NCBI GenBank assembly: GCA_023053685.1
Contig: JALIGW010000021.1
Coordinates: forward strand, 12,388,834-12,452,833
From: Diadophis punctatus similis
Lineage: Eukaryota; Chordata; Lepidosauria; Squamata; Dipsadidae
Direction of reading: 5' to 3'
DNA: 64,000 nt
A program made the position numbers and the translations under genes. Numbering within the stretch: position 1 is the stretch's first letter; every line of letters starts with the position of its first letter. Positions 51,876-62,778 of this stretch are shown piece by piece. A model generated the notes under the pieces. It was given only the letters and a program-made list of their open reading frames with translations, was not told where the DNA came from and made no database searches.

Positions 51876-52418
51876 TACCGAGTGCCGAGTGCCCTACTCT
51901 CTTTACAAAAAATGAAAGAAAATAAGAAAACAAACATCTACCCTTGCCCCTTGCCCCTCTTCTTGCCTTGATGGCAAACCTCTCTTGCTTCCCATCGCCA
52001 TGGCATCCTCTCCACCATCGGTGTTCCAAAGCCTCATTGCTCTTTCTATCCTGCTTAAGGTTTCTTGGAAGACATAATGTTGCTAATTAAGTTGGGTGAG
52101 GGAGACGCAATATATCTAATGGAATATTCTGCTTTATAGCAACCTACGTTTGCCCACAGATATAATGGACATTATTTTTCTCTGGCAACAGTGACCCCTT
52201 GGGAGGAAGTAGCTTATTGCGGCTTCCTTAGTTGCCATTTTAAATCATAGCGTTCTCAGCCTTGCTTCCTCATCCTTTATCCACCATGTATGCAAATCGT
52301 ATCATAAAACTGCTCCTTAGATTTATCTTGCTGGCCCGTTTAATCTTACGGTCAACATCTCTTGTTGCTGGGCCCTTTAGAAGCCTCTCCTTCTTCAGGA
52401 ACACCCAGGCTTGCTTTA
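51876..52418. other. No recognised feature
   Basis: Single-copy-looking DNA, with a (TTTTA)n stretch at the border with the next LINE. Confidence 0.4.
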
Positions 52419-52419
52419 G

Positions 52420-53465
52420 ATATTTTATTTTATTTTATTTTATTTATTTTGTCAAGTACGTGTTGGTAATATACATAGATATAACATTGTTTATATACAT
52501 AAGATGGGTTCTGATAAGAGGGAACATTAGGACAGGGACGGTAGGCACGCTGGTGCACTTATGCACGCCCCTTACTGACCTCTTAGGAATCGGGTGAGGT
52601 CAACAGTGGACAGTCTAAGGGTAAAGTTTTGGGGGTTTGGTGATGAAACCACAATGTCAGGTAGTGAGTTCCAGGCATTTACCACTCTGTTGCTAAAGTC
52701 GTATTTTCTACAGTCAAGTTTGCAGCAGTTCACTTTGAGTTTGTATCTGTTGTGTGCTCGTGTATTGTTGTGGTTGAAGCTGAAGTAGTCGTTGACAGGA
52801 AGGACGTTGTAGCAGATAATTTTATGAGCTATGCTTAGGTCGTGCCAAAGGCGACGTAGTTCTAAGCTTTCTAAGCCCAGGATTTCAAGTCTGGTTGCGT
52901 AAGGTATTCTGTTGCAAGTAGAGGAGTGGAGGACTCTTCTCGTAAAGTATCTCTGGACACTTTCTAATGTATATATGTCCGATATGTGGTGTGGGTTCCA
53001 GAGAGATGAGCTGTATTCAAGGATTGGTCTGGCGAATGTTTTGTATGCTCTGGTTAGTAGTGTGATATTACCGGAGAAGAAGCTACGTAAGATTAGGTTA
53101 ACAACTCTTGAAGCCTTTTTGGCGATGTTGTTGCAGTGGGCTTTGGCACTGAGGTCATTTGATATGAATATTCCAAGGTCTTTGACAGAGTGAGGGTCGT
53201 CTGCAAGGTCGTGTCTATTCAGCTTGTATTTGGTATTCTGATTCTTTTTGCCAATGTGTAGGACAGAGCATTTGTTGGTTGAGATTTGGAGTTGCCAGAT
53301 GTTTGACCATTCTGACACAAAGTCAAGGTCTTTTTGGAGGGTAGCAGTGTTGTCGGTGGTGTTGAAGAGTTTTACATCATATAGAGAATAATATCTAAAA
53401 GGATCCATAGGGGAGCTGAGGATGTCGACAGTTGGTGTCACAATCATGAACCCAACTCTGCCCTG
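52420..53465 (-). pseudogene. Rex1-like LINE, 5'-truncated, RT thumb and C-terminus
   Basis: A long minus frame (52572-53510) starts at a degenerate catalytic box (SLYDVKLF, where YADD is expected, about 53365-53388). It continues DLDFVSEWSNIWQLQISTNK, VKDLGIFISNDLSAKAHCNN, then LEILGLESLELRRLWHDLSI, and ends VVNAWNSLPDIVVSSPNPQN and TRFLRGQ. This is the post-YADD region of a Jockey-superfamily (Rex1/CR1/L2) reverse transcriptase. The upstream endonuclease and palm are absent. It ends in a TTTTA tail at 52420-52450. It is unusually intact, suggesting a fairly young insertion. Confidence 0.82.
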
Positions 53466-53500
53466 TTGATAATAAATCAACATAATCTCCACATTTGAAG

Positions 53501-54350
53501 GGAAGATCAAGTTCCAAGACCAGATCTACCAGAATGTAGGTGCCTTTCACAGCAGAAGACAAGAACTTAGTCATTAACTTCTTTCCAAAGGTGTACCTAG
53601 ATATCTATGCTTCCACAGGACATATTGGATCTCCAGCAAAGAGATTCCGTCACTCTCTCCATGCCTATTGAGAAGATCAAGATCTATGAGAACCTCTACC
53701 AGGACTTAGCTGCCTTTCTCAGCAGAAGATGAGAACTTAGTTGTTGATTTCTTTCCAAATGTGCACATAGATATCCATGCTTCCATAGGACCCATTAGAT
53801 CTCCAGAAAAGAGATTCCTTCACCCTCTACATGCCTATTGAGAAGATCAGGTTCTAGGAGAACCTCTACGGGGACTCAGCTACTTTTCCCAGCAGAAGAC
53901 AAGGACTTAGTTGATTATTTCTTTCCAAATGTGCTCAGAGATATTCATGCTTCCATAGGACCCATTAGATCTCCAGCAAAGAGATTCCATCACTCTCTCC
54001 ATGCCTATTGAGAAGATCAAGTTCTTGGAGAACCTCTACCAGGACTTAGCTACTTTTCCCAGCAGAAGACCAGAACTTAGTTTCTGATTTCTTTCCAAAT
54101 GTACTTGTATGTAGTCATGCTTCCATATGACCCATTAGATCTCCAGAAAAGAGATCCCTTCACCCTCTCCATGCCTATTGAAAAGACCAAGTTCTAGGAG
54201 AACCTCTACCGGGACTTAGCTACTTTCCCCAGCAGAAGACCAGAACTTAGTTGCTGATTTCTTTCCAAATGTACATGTAGGTAGTCGTGCTTCCACAGGA
54301 CACCTTAGATCTCCAGAAAAGAGATTCCTTCACCCTCCAAATGCCTGTAT
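53501..54350. repeat. Five-copy 170-bp tandem repeat
   Basis: The block ATGCCTATTGAGAAGATCAA and its variants start at 53661, 53831, 54001, 54171 and 54341, exactly 170 bp apart each time. Other shared blocks are GACCCATTAGATCTCCAG, GATTTCTTTCCAAATGTGC and CAGCAGAAGACAAGAACTTAG. Copies differ by scattered substitutions but not by length. No coding signal. The unit length is close to nucleosomal and centromeric satellite monomers. Confidence 0.92.
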
Positions 54351-55189
54351 TTAATTCCAAACTCAATTTACTCCTTTCCCCCCACCTTCCCTTCCAGTAC
54401 AGTACATATATCTTCCACTGGGGGTCAGAAACATGCCTCATCATCATGGTTTCAATGGTCCTTGAATTCCGAAGCATCCCTGTGAAATCCCAATTTTTTC
54501 CCAACCATTACCTTCTATTAAGAAAACATCCACCAGTAACTCTGGGATACTAAATAGTCAGCACCAGAAATGGGACCAGGGAGCACTATCTTAAATAAAG
54601 CGTTTACAGAAAAAGGGGACTTTCTCCCCCTCTACAGCTGGAGAAGGTCCTTCTCCAGAGTAAATGTCTACAGCATTGTATGCTCAGCTTGAGATCTGCA
54701 ATGTTTGCCATGGGAAGCTTGTGTGCAGCTATTGCTGCATTGACCTCGGTGGAAATTTTCAAAGAGTGGTAGGTTGTAATTTGCTAGAAGCGAACATATT
54801 CACCAGGGTGAAATGCAGCAGTCTTGGCCATTACTTGAGGATGTGAAAGTTAAGAGGGAAACTATTTTCTTAGTACTTCATGAACCTAATTGATTGGCCA
54901 CTGGCTTCTTAATTTCTTTCTATATTTCACTTTCCAATATTATGTGATCTCCCAGCGATTCTCCCAAGGTTTTCTCAAAGTCTATTACTATTCAGTCTTT
55001 TATGTTCTGCTGGGGGGGGGAGAAACCCACGATTGCCGGGGTTGCTAGGCAAACATTTTATAGGCTTTTGGCCACCCCTTTATTGCCTTAAAGAATAAAG
55101 TGTATGTTTCTCTGTGTGTCTGTATATAAGACACCCTGTGTATATAAAGACACCCTCTTTATATACCCATAAAGAGAGAAGGGGTCTAT
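54351..55189. other. No recognised feature
   Basis: Single-copy-looking DNA. Confidence 0.45.
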
Positions 55190-55191
55190 GT

Positions 55192-55273
55192 GTAAGAGAG
55201 AGAGAGAGAGAGGAGAGGAGAAAGAGGAGAGAGAGAGAAAGAGAGAGGGGGGAGAGAGAGAGAGCAGGGAGAA

Positions 55274-55308
<35 letters not shown>

Positions 55309-55886
55309 GAAAGAGAAAGAGAAAGAGAAAGAGAAAGAGAAAGAGAAAGAGAAAGAGAAAGAGAAAGAAAGAGGAGAGAGAAAAGAGAGAGAGAGAAGAG
55401 AGAGAGAGAAAGATGAGAGAGGGGGAGAGAGGAGAGAGAAAGAGAGAGGAGAGAGAGTGGTGAGAGAGCAGAGAGAGAGGAGAGAGGGGAAGAGATAAAG
55501 AGAAAAAGAGAGGAGAAAACGGTGAGACAGTAGAGAGAGTAGAGTGAGAGAGGAGAGAGAGCAGGGAGAGAAAGAAAAAGAGAGAGGAGAGAGAAAAGAG
55601 AGAGAGAGAGAAAGAGAGAGAGGAGAGAGAAAGAGAGTGGAGAGAGAGCAGTGAGAGAGAGGAGAGAGAGCAGGGAGAGAGAAAGAGAAAGAGAGAGGAG
55701 AAATTGGTGAGAGAGTGGAGAGAGGAAAGAGAGAGGAGAGAGAGCAGAGAGAGAGAGAAAGAAAGAGAGAGGAGAGCGAAAGAGAGAGGAGAGAGAGGAG
55801 AGAGAGTAGGGAGAGAGAAAGAAAAAGAGAGAGGAGAGAGAAAAGAGAGAGAGAAAAGAGAGAGAGAGAAAGAGAGAGAGAGAGAT
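55192..55886. repeat. 700-bp GA-rich polypurine tract
   Basis: Purine DNA on the plus strand built of GA, GAGG and GAAA units with occasional T/C. A 16-fold GAAAGA block lies at 55275-55370. The 250-267-codon minus frames are Ser/Leu/Phe strings and are artefacts. Confidence 0.95.
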
Positions 55887-56600
55887 TGCATTTTTTTAAA
55901 GAAAGCAAAAGTAATATGCAGCCGCTCTTTGCCGCAAAAGGACCCAAGGTACTATGTGAGAAATGAAAATCTTATATGAGATGCTCTGAATTGCCAATAA
56001 TGAACATTGAGTGCAAAGGCAAATTAAAAACCCTATGCTATGAGAGACCATTAGGAGCAACATGGCATTTATGGAACAGCAGATGGTGATTAAAAGCATA
56101 AAACCTAGAGTGTCATGCTAAGGAGAAAAATAACAAGGCTCACTCTATTTTCAGAAGTTGAACATTTCAATTATCCGAGCTGTAGACCTTAACAGCCGGC
56201 AGAGGTCTTACCAGCTCATGTGGCCTTCTTCTCCTGCATCTCTGAATGAAAAAAAGGCACTTTGCGGCTTTACTCAACAAGGTCAACACCAAGGTTTTGA
56301 GGAGAAGCAGCAAAAAATATGGCAGTTGGGGTGAGATGTGCAGCTGAAGTCTTCCTTGATTGTGTATTTGAAGGACCGTCTTTTCCCAGTTGTATCTACC
56401 CAACCCACCAGAGCGAGGAGACAAGATACGTTATGAGTCGAATATGGTTAGAAGTTAGTTAAGGGAGGGAGGTGATAAGCTAAGGATTTGAGACCTAGGC
56501 AACATAATACTTGATTGTTGGAGGCAGCACTATATTTACATAAATATACACCTAAAATGATTAGACTTAAAGAAGTATTAACATAGAAGAGAACTAATGT
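55887..56600. other. No recognised feature
   Basis: Single-copy-looking DNA. No gene recognised. Confidence 0.4.
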
Positions 56601-56639
56601 TATTATTATTAATATAAATGTTGGAAGTCTAGGGAGATG

Positions 56640-57112
56640 AGTTGCTCGGGTGTTACTCATAAAATATATTTGAATGGATGCACTCTGGAGTGAAACCAGA
56701 GGGAGGAAGAGGGGGAAGAGGAGAGGAGAGGGGGAAGAGAGGGGAAGGAAGGAGAGAGGGAGGTTAGAAGGGAGAAGGAGAAGAAAGGGGTCAGGAGAAG
56801 TTGAGAAAGAGGAGAGGAAGGAGAGAGGAAGGAAGAAGAAGGAAGTAGGGGAGAGAGGGGAGAGAAGGAGAAAAAAGGTAGAGAAAAGGGAGGGAGGTAG
56901 AGAGAGGGGGGAGTGTTATTACATGGTGTGGGGGAAACAGATGAGCAACGCTATAATGCTATATGTATATTCTTATGTTTGTTTGTTAGATAACAATATA
57001 AAAATGTATGTTCATACTTGATAAAGATGTTATGGTATATTTGTTGATGTGTACGTGGGAAAGTTAAAAAAATAAAATAAAAACTTTTTTAAAAAGAAAA
57101 AGAAAAAAGAAA
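56640..57112 (+). mobile_element. L1-like LINE 3' UTR with polypurine run and poly(A)
   Basis: A GGAGG/GAAGG polypurine run (56695-56910), then TTGTTAGATAACAATATAAAAA, GTATATTTGTTGATGTG and an A-rich tail AAAATAAAATAAAAAC..AAAAAG. Reverse-oriented relatives at 57628-58092 and 61620-62340 have the same order (poly(T), an ATAC-rich part, then a polypyrimidine run). A polypurine 3' UTR and poly(A) are typical of L1 elements. Confidence 0.65.
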
Positions 57113-57113
57113 T

Positions 57114-57453
57114 GTTATGGGTCCCCTTTCTTAAGGAGATCAATCTAGTGGGACCAAGAAGGGTCTTCTCCATGATGGCTTCCTCCCTGTAGAAGATCAT
57201 CCCTGAAAAGATATCGTAAGATCAATCCCCATCTTGATATTCCTTCAAAAGGCCCTGAAGACATGGTTTTGCCAGTAAGCAGTACCCCAGGGTGATATGG
57301 AGCCCATCAAGAGGGTTGTGTGATTGTTGTCACCTGGGTGGGGGGGGGGTTATTGGGTTTTGCATCTGGGTTTTATTTCTGTAAGCTGCCCAGAATCACC
57401 ATGAATGAGTTGGGCAGCCATATACGTTTTCTTAATAAAGGCAATAAATACAC
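57114..57453 (+). mobile_element. L2-like LINE 3' end
   Basis: Decayed coding end (CTTCAAAAGGCCCTGAAGAC, LQKALKTW-like) followed by a hairpin GCTGCCCAGA..GTTGGGCAGC (57384-57418) and a short AATAAA-type tail. Same design as 27030-27415. Confidence 0.6.
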
Positions 57454-57461
57454 ACAAGAAG

Positions 57462-58581
57462 CAGAGGTGGTATTCAGCCGGTTCGCACCGGTTCGCACAA
57501 ACCGTTGGCGGAAATTTGGCCAAGGTCGCCGAACAGGTAGCGGTGGCCAGCTAGCCATGCCCCCGAACTCATCCCCCGGTCTCCACTTGCTCGCCCCACC
57601 CGCCAAGTTCATCGCTGCCATGTTCTTTTTTTTATATAAAAAGTTTTTTATTTTTTCTCCAACATTACCATACATAAGTAAATACATATACCTCAAATTA
57701 TATCAATAGAGCACAATTATACATTATTATATAATTGTTCTTAACATATTCTCCTATATTTCACCCAATTTATATTACTATTCATCAACTTGTTATTGTT
57801 GTTTTTTTTCCCTTTACACTCCCCTCCCTCTATCTCCTCCTCTTTCCTCTACCTTCTTCTCCTTCTCTCCCCCTTCCTACGCTCCACTCCACTCCTCTTC
57901 CCCTTCCCCCTCTACTTCCTCTTCTCCTTCTTGGCCTTTCCTTGAGTGCTTCTTATCTTATATCATCTTATATTTAACAGATTGGTTTATTATTCCCTTT
58001 AATTTTCAAGCCCATCGGTGTCATTTCTTCATTTATCATTTTATAAATCATTTCTAAACAAATACTTCATAGTTTTGGTATATGTTAATTATCATCGCTG
58101 CCATGTTCTTCATGCACGTTTATCCCATTGCCTTGCAAGTGCAATGGGATGCGCATGCGCGAAGAACATGGTGGTGACGGCATGGCAGCAGCTTTTTCCA
58201 TGACCTCTGGTACTTTTTGGTGGCCTGATGGCTGGGGGCCACCGAAAACTCCGATCAGCTTGCCTTCCAGACTCTGGACCAGCCGCCGCAGAAGGTAAGC
58301 AGCCCGAACAAAGAGGCGGTGGTGGGGGAGGAAGCGGGGCTAGGGCCGGGGCCACTAAAGGAGGGGAAACAGGAGTGACTGGCGAAGGGAGGGTGAGTAG
58401 ATAGGAAATTCCAAAAAAAATCCTACCTTTTCCTGTGGGCGTGGCTAGGTGGGGTGTCATGTGACTGAGTGGACGTGGGCGTGAGTGATGTCAAGTTGGC
58501 CACGCCCACTCAGTCACATACCCCCCACCTAGCCACACCCACCAAACCGGTAGCAAAAAAAAAAATTGAAACCCACCACTG
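57462..58581 (+). mobile_element. hAT MITE interrupted by an L1-like 3' end
   Basis: Outer ends CAGAGGTGGTATTCAGCCGG and TTGAAACCCACCACTG, with an exact 8-bp duplication ACAAGAAG at 57454-57461 and 58582-58589. Without the 57628-58110 insert it is about 640 bp. It contains TGCGCATGCGCG (58150-58161), an exact NRF1-type consensus. The GC-rich right half has no transposase frame. Confidence 0.92.
57628..58092 (-). mobile_element. L1-like LINE 3' end nested in hAT
   Basis: Minus-strand insertion (poly(T) on the plus strand, then an ATAC-rich part, then CTCCTCTTTCC polypyrimidine) bounded by an exact 18-bp duplication CATCGCTGCCATGTTCTT at 57610-57627 and 58093-58110. The long duplication and poly(A) are hallmarks of target-primed L1 retrotransposition. 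It is 5'-truncated in the 3' UTR. Confidence 0.88.
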
Positions 58582-58599
58582 ACAAGAAGGCTACCAAAG

Positions 58600-59325
58600 C
58601 AGAGGTGCTTAGCAATATTTGTATTTGTATTTGTTTATTTTGTCAAGCATAAATGAATATAAGCAAAGTACAAACAGTAAAACATGATTGAATATATATA
58701 TAATATTACAAGCATGAATAAGAGTAGAAGAGGTATGAATATATGGGTACATTAGGACAGGAACGGTAGGCACGATTGTGCACTTATGCACGCCCCTTAC
58801 TGACCTCTTAGGAATGGGGTGAGGTCAATGGTAGATAATCTGAGGTTGAAGTTTTTGGGGTTTGGGGAAGAAACTACTGAGTCAGGTAAAGTGTTCCAGG
58901 CATTGACCATTCTGTTGTTGAAGTTGAATTTTTTGCAATCAAGTCTGGAGCAGTTTACATTAAGTTTGTATCTATTGTGAGCTCGTGTATTATTGCGGTT
59001 GAAGCTGAAGTAGTCGTTAACAGGGAGGACATTGAGGCGGATAATTTTGTGAGCTACACTTAGGTCAGAACGAAGGCGGTGGAGTTCTAAGTTTTCAAGT
59101 CCCAAAATTTCAAGTCTGGTTTCATAAGGAATTCTGTTGTGAACAGAGGAATGTAATACTCTTCTGGTGAAGTATCGCTGGACATTCTCAATAGTGTTAA
59201 TGTCTGATATGAAGTGTGGGTTCCAGACTGATGAGCTGTAATCAAGGATCGGTCTAGCAAATGTTTTGTATGCTCTGGTTAAGAGTGCAATGTTACCAGA
59301 GAAGAAGCTGCGCAAGATTAGGTTA
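58600..59325 (-). pseudogene. Rex1-like LINE, 5'-truncated
   Basis: The minus frame 58797-59315 (172 codons) covers RSFFSGNIALLTRAYKTFAR, VQRYFTRRVLHSSVHNRIPY and VVSSPNPKNFNLRLSTIDLT to FLRGQ, closely matching 52572-53150. The 3' UTR ends at a TTTGTATTTG/TTTATTTTGTC tail (58616-58650). Confidence 0.85.
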
Positions 59326-59419
59326 TCCTCCAGAAAGTTCTGGGATTTGTGAAGCGGACAGATTCTGGAAGTTCAACATCTTTTACATCCATGGTCTTCC
59401 TGGAAGAGTTACGGGCAAA

Positions 59420-59652
59420 ATGAATTTTCCCAAAGGTGCTTTTTTTTTTCCAACCGTGACCTGGATGACTGAGACTCTCCATAGACATTGAGAAAAATGA
59501 AGTCTCTCTTTAGATGGCAACCCTTATTAACCCAGCTTTTTGGATGAGGTGCAAAACATCTTCAAAACAAACAAACAAAAACCCAAGAAAGTCCAGGTGC
59601 CTCCTGAAAAAGCACCTTTGGGACAACCATGACCTGGATGACTAAGAATATA
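59420..59652 (+). mobile_element. Penelope-like fragments
   Basis: CCAAAGGTGCTTTTTTTTTT and CGTGACCTGGATGACTGAGA, then TTTTTGGATGAGGTGCAAAACATC (a decayed hammerhead-like 3' half), AAGTCCAGGTGCCTCCTG, GCACCTTTGGGACAACCATG and a second CCTGGATGACTAAGAA. Two tandem copies of the same end. Confidence 0.5.
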
Positions 59653-59920
59653 GATTTTTCTTTGCTAGAAAAAAATTCCACTCTTTGGAACACTTTGCCT
59701 CCCCAAAATTAGATGAGCCCCAATCCTGTTCACCTTTTGGAAAGTCATCAAAAATTGACTGTTCTCCCAGGCACCAATTTGTTTGTTGATTGGTTGATCC
59801 CCAGTGGCCATTTTTCTTCATTTTTTTTCTCATGCTCTCTAGCTACTTCTGTTATTTCTCATTTATGCTACTGCTTTAAGCCATATTAGCCACGCAGAGT
59901 AACAGAAATCAATCAAACAA
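59653..59920. other. No recognised feature
   Basis: No recognisable feature. Confidence 0.4.
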
Positions 59921-59921
59921 A

Positions 59922-60027
59922 CAAACAGAGTTAGAAGGAACTTTGGAGGTCTTCTAGTCCAACCCCCCCCCCCGCCCCACTTGTCATTTCAGACAAATGA
60001 CTGTCCAGTCTCTTCTTAAAAACCTGC
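59922..60027 (-). mobile_element. Short CR1 3' end
   Basis: ACAGAGTTAGAAGGAACTTTGG to CTCTTCTTAAAAACC on the minus strand, truncated and fused head-to-head to the plus CR1 at 60027. Confidence 0.8.
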
Positions 60028-60520
60028 ATCCAGTTTTGGTCACCACACTACAAAAAAAAATGTTGAGACTCTAGAAAGAGTGCAGAGAAGAACAAGCAAG
60101 ATGATGAGGGGACTGGAGGCTAAAACAGACGATGAACGGTTGCAGGAACTGGGCATGGATAGTCTAGTGAAGAGAAGGACCAGGGGAGACATGATAGCAG
60201 TCTTCCAATATTTGAGGGGCTGCCACAGAGAGGAGGGGGTCAAGCTATTCTCCAAAACACCTGAAGGACAGACAAGGAATAATGGATGGAAACTGATCAA
60301 GGAGAGATTCAACCTAGAAATAAGAAGGAACTTTCTGACAGTGAGAACAATCAACCCATGAAACAGAAGTTGCCTTCAGAAGTTGTGGGAGCTTCATCAC
60401 TGGAGGCTTTCAAGAAGAGACTGGACTGCCATCTGTCAGAAATGGTGTAGGGTCTCCTGCTTGTGCAAGGCGGTTGGACTAGATGACCTACAAGGTCCCT
60501 TCCAGCTCTGTTAATCTGTA
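60027..60520 (+). mobile_element. CR1 LINE 3' fragment
   Basis: From CATCCAGTTTTGGTCACCAC through [40 protein letters not shown] and LRRNFLTV-like to CAAGGTCCCTTCCAGCTCTG. Intact over 93 codons (60080-60361), with a small deletion after NP. Confidence 0.9.
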
Positions 60521-60627
60521 TCTGTATCCATACCTCCAAAGATGGAGCAGCCATAACAGACAACCTACATATATGCAAGGAAGTAAGAAAGCAGGATTCA
60601 CCTGAAACATTTCACCTGCTGGAAAGA

Positions 60628-60872
60628 TAGAGTAGAGTAGAGTAGAGTAGAGTAGAGTAGAGTAGAGTAGAGTAGAGTAGAGTAGAGTAGAGTAGAGTAG
60701 AATAGAATAGAATAGAATAGAATAGAATAGAATAGAATAGAATAGAATAGAATAGAATAGAATAGAATAGAATAGAATAGAATAGAATAGAATTCTTTAT
60801 TGGCCAAGTGTGATTGGACACACATGGAATTTGTCTTTGGTGCATATGCTCTCAGGGTACACAAAATTATTT
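60628..60872 (-). mobile_element. Snake CR1-type LINE 3' end with (AGAGT)n/(AGAAT)n tail
   Basis: About 75 bp AGAGT then about 90 bp AGAAT pentanucleotides abut TTCTTTATTGGCCAAGTGTG and ATTGGACACACATGGAATTT (3' UTR, minus). The switch from AGAAT to AGAGT at the distal end suggests slippage spread of one variant unit. Confidence 0.88.
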
Positions 60873-61610
60873 GTGAAATTGTTCATTTCACAAATAATTT
60901 GTTAATTTTAATTTAAGGTTCACAATATTATTATTGTGTTATTCAGTATTATTCAGATCCCTATAAATTCACCGTATAGCAGAAGAAGCCCAGAAGTTTC
61001 ATCAGCCCAAGTTTGCTCAACTCGGGTAGCCCTAATACATCCCTCCCTCCCCTTGCCACAGAAATGTGGCAAGCAGAAAATCTTCTTGCCGTCAGAAGCA
61101 AAAGTTTCTAGTACACCACAATAACGCTCCCCCAAAATTTCTTCTTGAGTTTGAGTAAACTTTCCTGACAATGCTCGGGAGGTCTCTGGTCCTTATTAGT
61201 CTCCTTTGTCAAAAATCACACTGCTTCAGGTAAGCCCTACCGTTCTTGAAGCATCCTCAAGATAGGGAGATGGAAAACCTTAGCGGTAATTTGCCGGCCT
61301 TAATCACTTTTTAAATCTGTGGCAAGGAGCTCTGCGAAAGTGCTGAGAGACACACTTTCCGAGCACTCGCGCGTGACAATGGAAATGTTCATTGCTGGAA
61401 CTCTGGTTTCAGTTTTCTTGGTAATCCTGTTTCCAAGCAGGCAGTGTTGTTCCGTGACAGCCCAACACTCTTTGGTTGAAAGGAACAAACGACCTCGATA
61501 AAGAGAGAGAGAGAGAGAGACGAACCGACTGTGATTTGGAGTAAAATAATGGTCATATTACATGTGAACACATAAAGATAGATGTTAAGGTCGATTGAAG
61601 TCAGGGTTTT
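60873..61610. other. No recognised feature
   Basis: Single-copy-looking DNA. Overlapping 60-72-codon frames have no recognisable motifs. A short (GA)n run at 61502-61520. Confidence 0.45.
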
Positions 61611-61619
61611 CTCTGAATC

Positions 61620-62360
61620 TATTTTTGTTTATTTATTTTTGAAAAAGTTTTTTTATTTTTTTCCACAATCTCCATATACACATCCATACATATACCATAA
61701 CTCATGTCAAAACATCAAAACATACATAATTATACGTTTCTATCCAATATAAGAAGGTCTATTAATATATCATAAATTAATATCTTAATTTTGCACCATT
61801 ATACTTCTATACTTCTATTCTATCCTGTTAATGACTACTTCAGCTTCAACCGCATCAATACACGAGCACGTAATAGATTCAAACTCAATGTAAAGCGCTC
61901 CAAACTCGACTGCAGAAAATACGACTTCAGCAACAGAGTGATCAATGCCTGGAATGCACTACTTGACTCTGTGGTTTCTTCCCCAAACCCCCAAAACTTT
62001 AATCTTAGATTCTCTACAGTAGACCTCTCCCCGTTTCTAAGAAGTCTTTAAGGGGCGTGCATAAACGCACCACTGTGTCTCCCGTCCCTGTCCTACTGTC
62101 CTATTGTCCTCTTTTATCGTTACTTTTTACTTATGTTTATACAAATTACTACTATACATGTTTGACAAATAAATAAATAAATAAAATAAATAAATTTGCC
62201 AGTCTGTTTTCCCTCATTTCATAACATTCCCCTCCCTCTGTCTCCCTCTCTTCCTTCTACCTCCTTTCTCCTTCTCTCCCCATCCTACCTCCCTCCTCCT
62301 CTCTCCCATCCCTTCCCTTCCTACTTCCTCTTTCTCCTAATCTTTCCCTGAGTGATCTGA
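61620..62360 (-). mobile_element. L1-like LINE 3' end, split by a Rex1-like LINE
   Basis: Poly(T) plus ACAATCTCCATATACACATCC at the left and CCCCTCCCTCTGTCTCCC polypyrimidine up to TCTTTCCCTGAGTGA at the right match the order in 57628-58092. The Rex1-like copy at 61806-62205 lies in between. Confidence 0.65.
61806..62205 (+). pseudogene. Rex1-like LINE C-terminus and tail
   Basis: The plus frame reads PVNDYFSFNRINTRARNRFK, then YDFSNRVINAWNALLDSVVS and LRFSTVDLSPFLRS, stop, followed by a 3' UTR and an AATAAATAAATAAAATAAA tail (62165-62203). Strongly 5'-truncated. Confidence 0.85.
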
Positions 62361-62455
62361 ATCTATTTTTAGAAGGGAAAAAAACCCCCCAGGGAAATAT
62401 TAGAACAGTGGGTTTCCCATTTTTAGAACACTGGGTTTGCCATTTAGAGCCGTGG

Positions 62456-62683
62456 TGGCGCAGTGGTTAGAGTGCAGTACTGCAGGCTACTTCTGCTGAC
62501 TGCCAGCTGACTGCAATTTGGGCAGATCAAATCTCACCAGGCTCAAGGTTGACTCAGCCTTCCATCCTTCCGAGTTGGGTAAAATAAGGACCCAGATTGT
62601 TGGGGGCAATATGCTGACTCTGTAAACCATTTAGAGTGGAGTGTAAAGCACTATCAAGCGGTATATAACTCTAAATGCTATTA
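62456..62683 (+). mobile_element. Sauria-type SINE, tail hit by hAT
   Basis: GTGGTGGCGCAGTGGTTAGAG head, CAAATCTCACCAGGCTCAAG, TTGACTCAGCCTTCCATCC, TGTAAACCATTTAGAG and AAGCGGTATATAACTC. The GCTATT tail is interrupted at 62684 and resumes at 63749 as TGCTATTGCTATT. Confidence 0.9.
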
Positions 62684-62778
62684 CAGGGATGTCAAACTCG
62701 TGGCCCGCCGGCCGGATGCATCCCGTGCTGTCCACATCCACCCCCATTTTAGCAAAGGGAGAAAAAGTTGCAATACAT

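Noticed and set aside
55088..55947. 250-267-codon minus-strand frames
   Set aside because: Translation of the GA-rich tract only.
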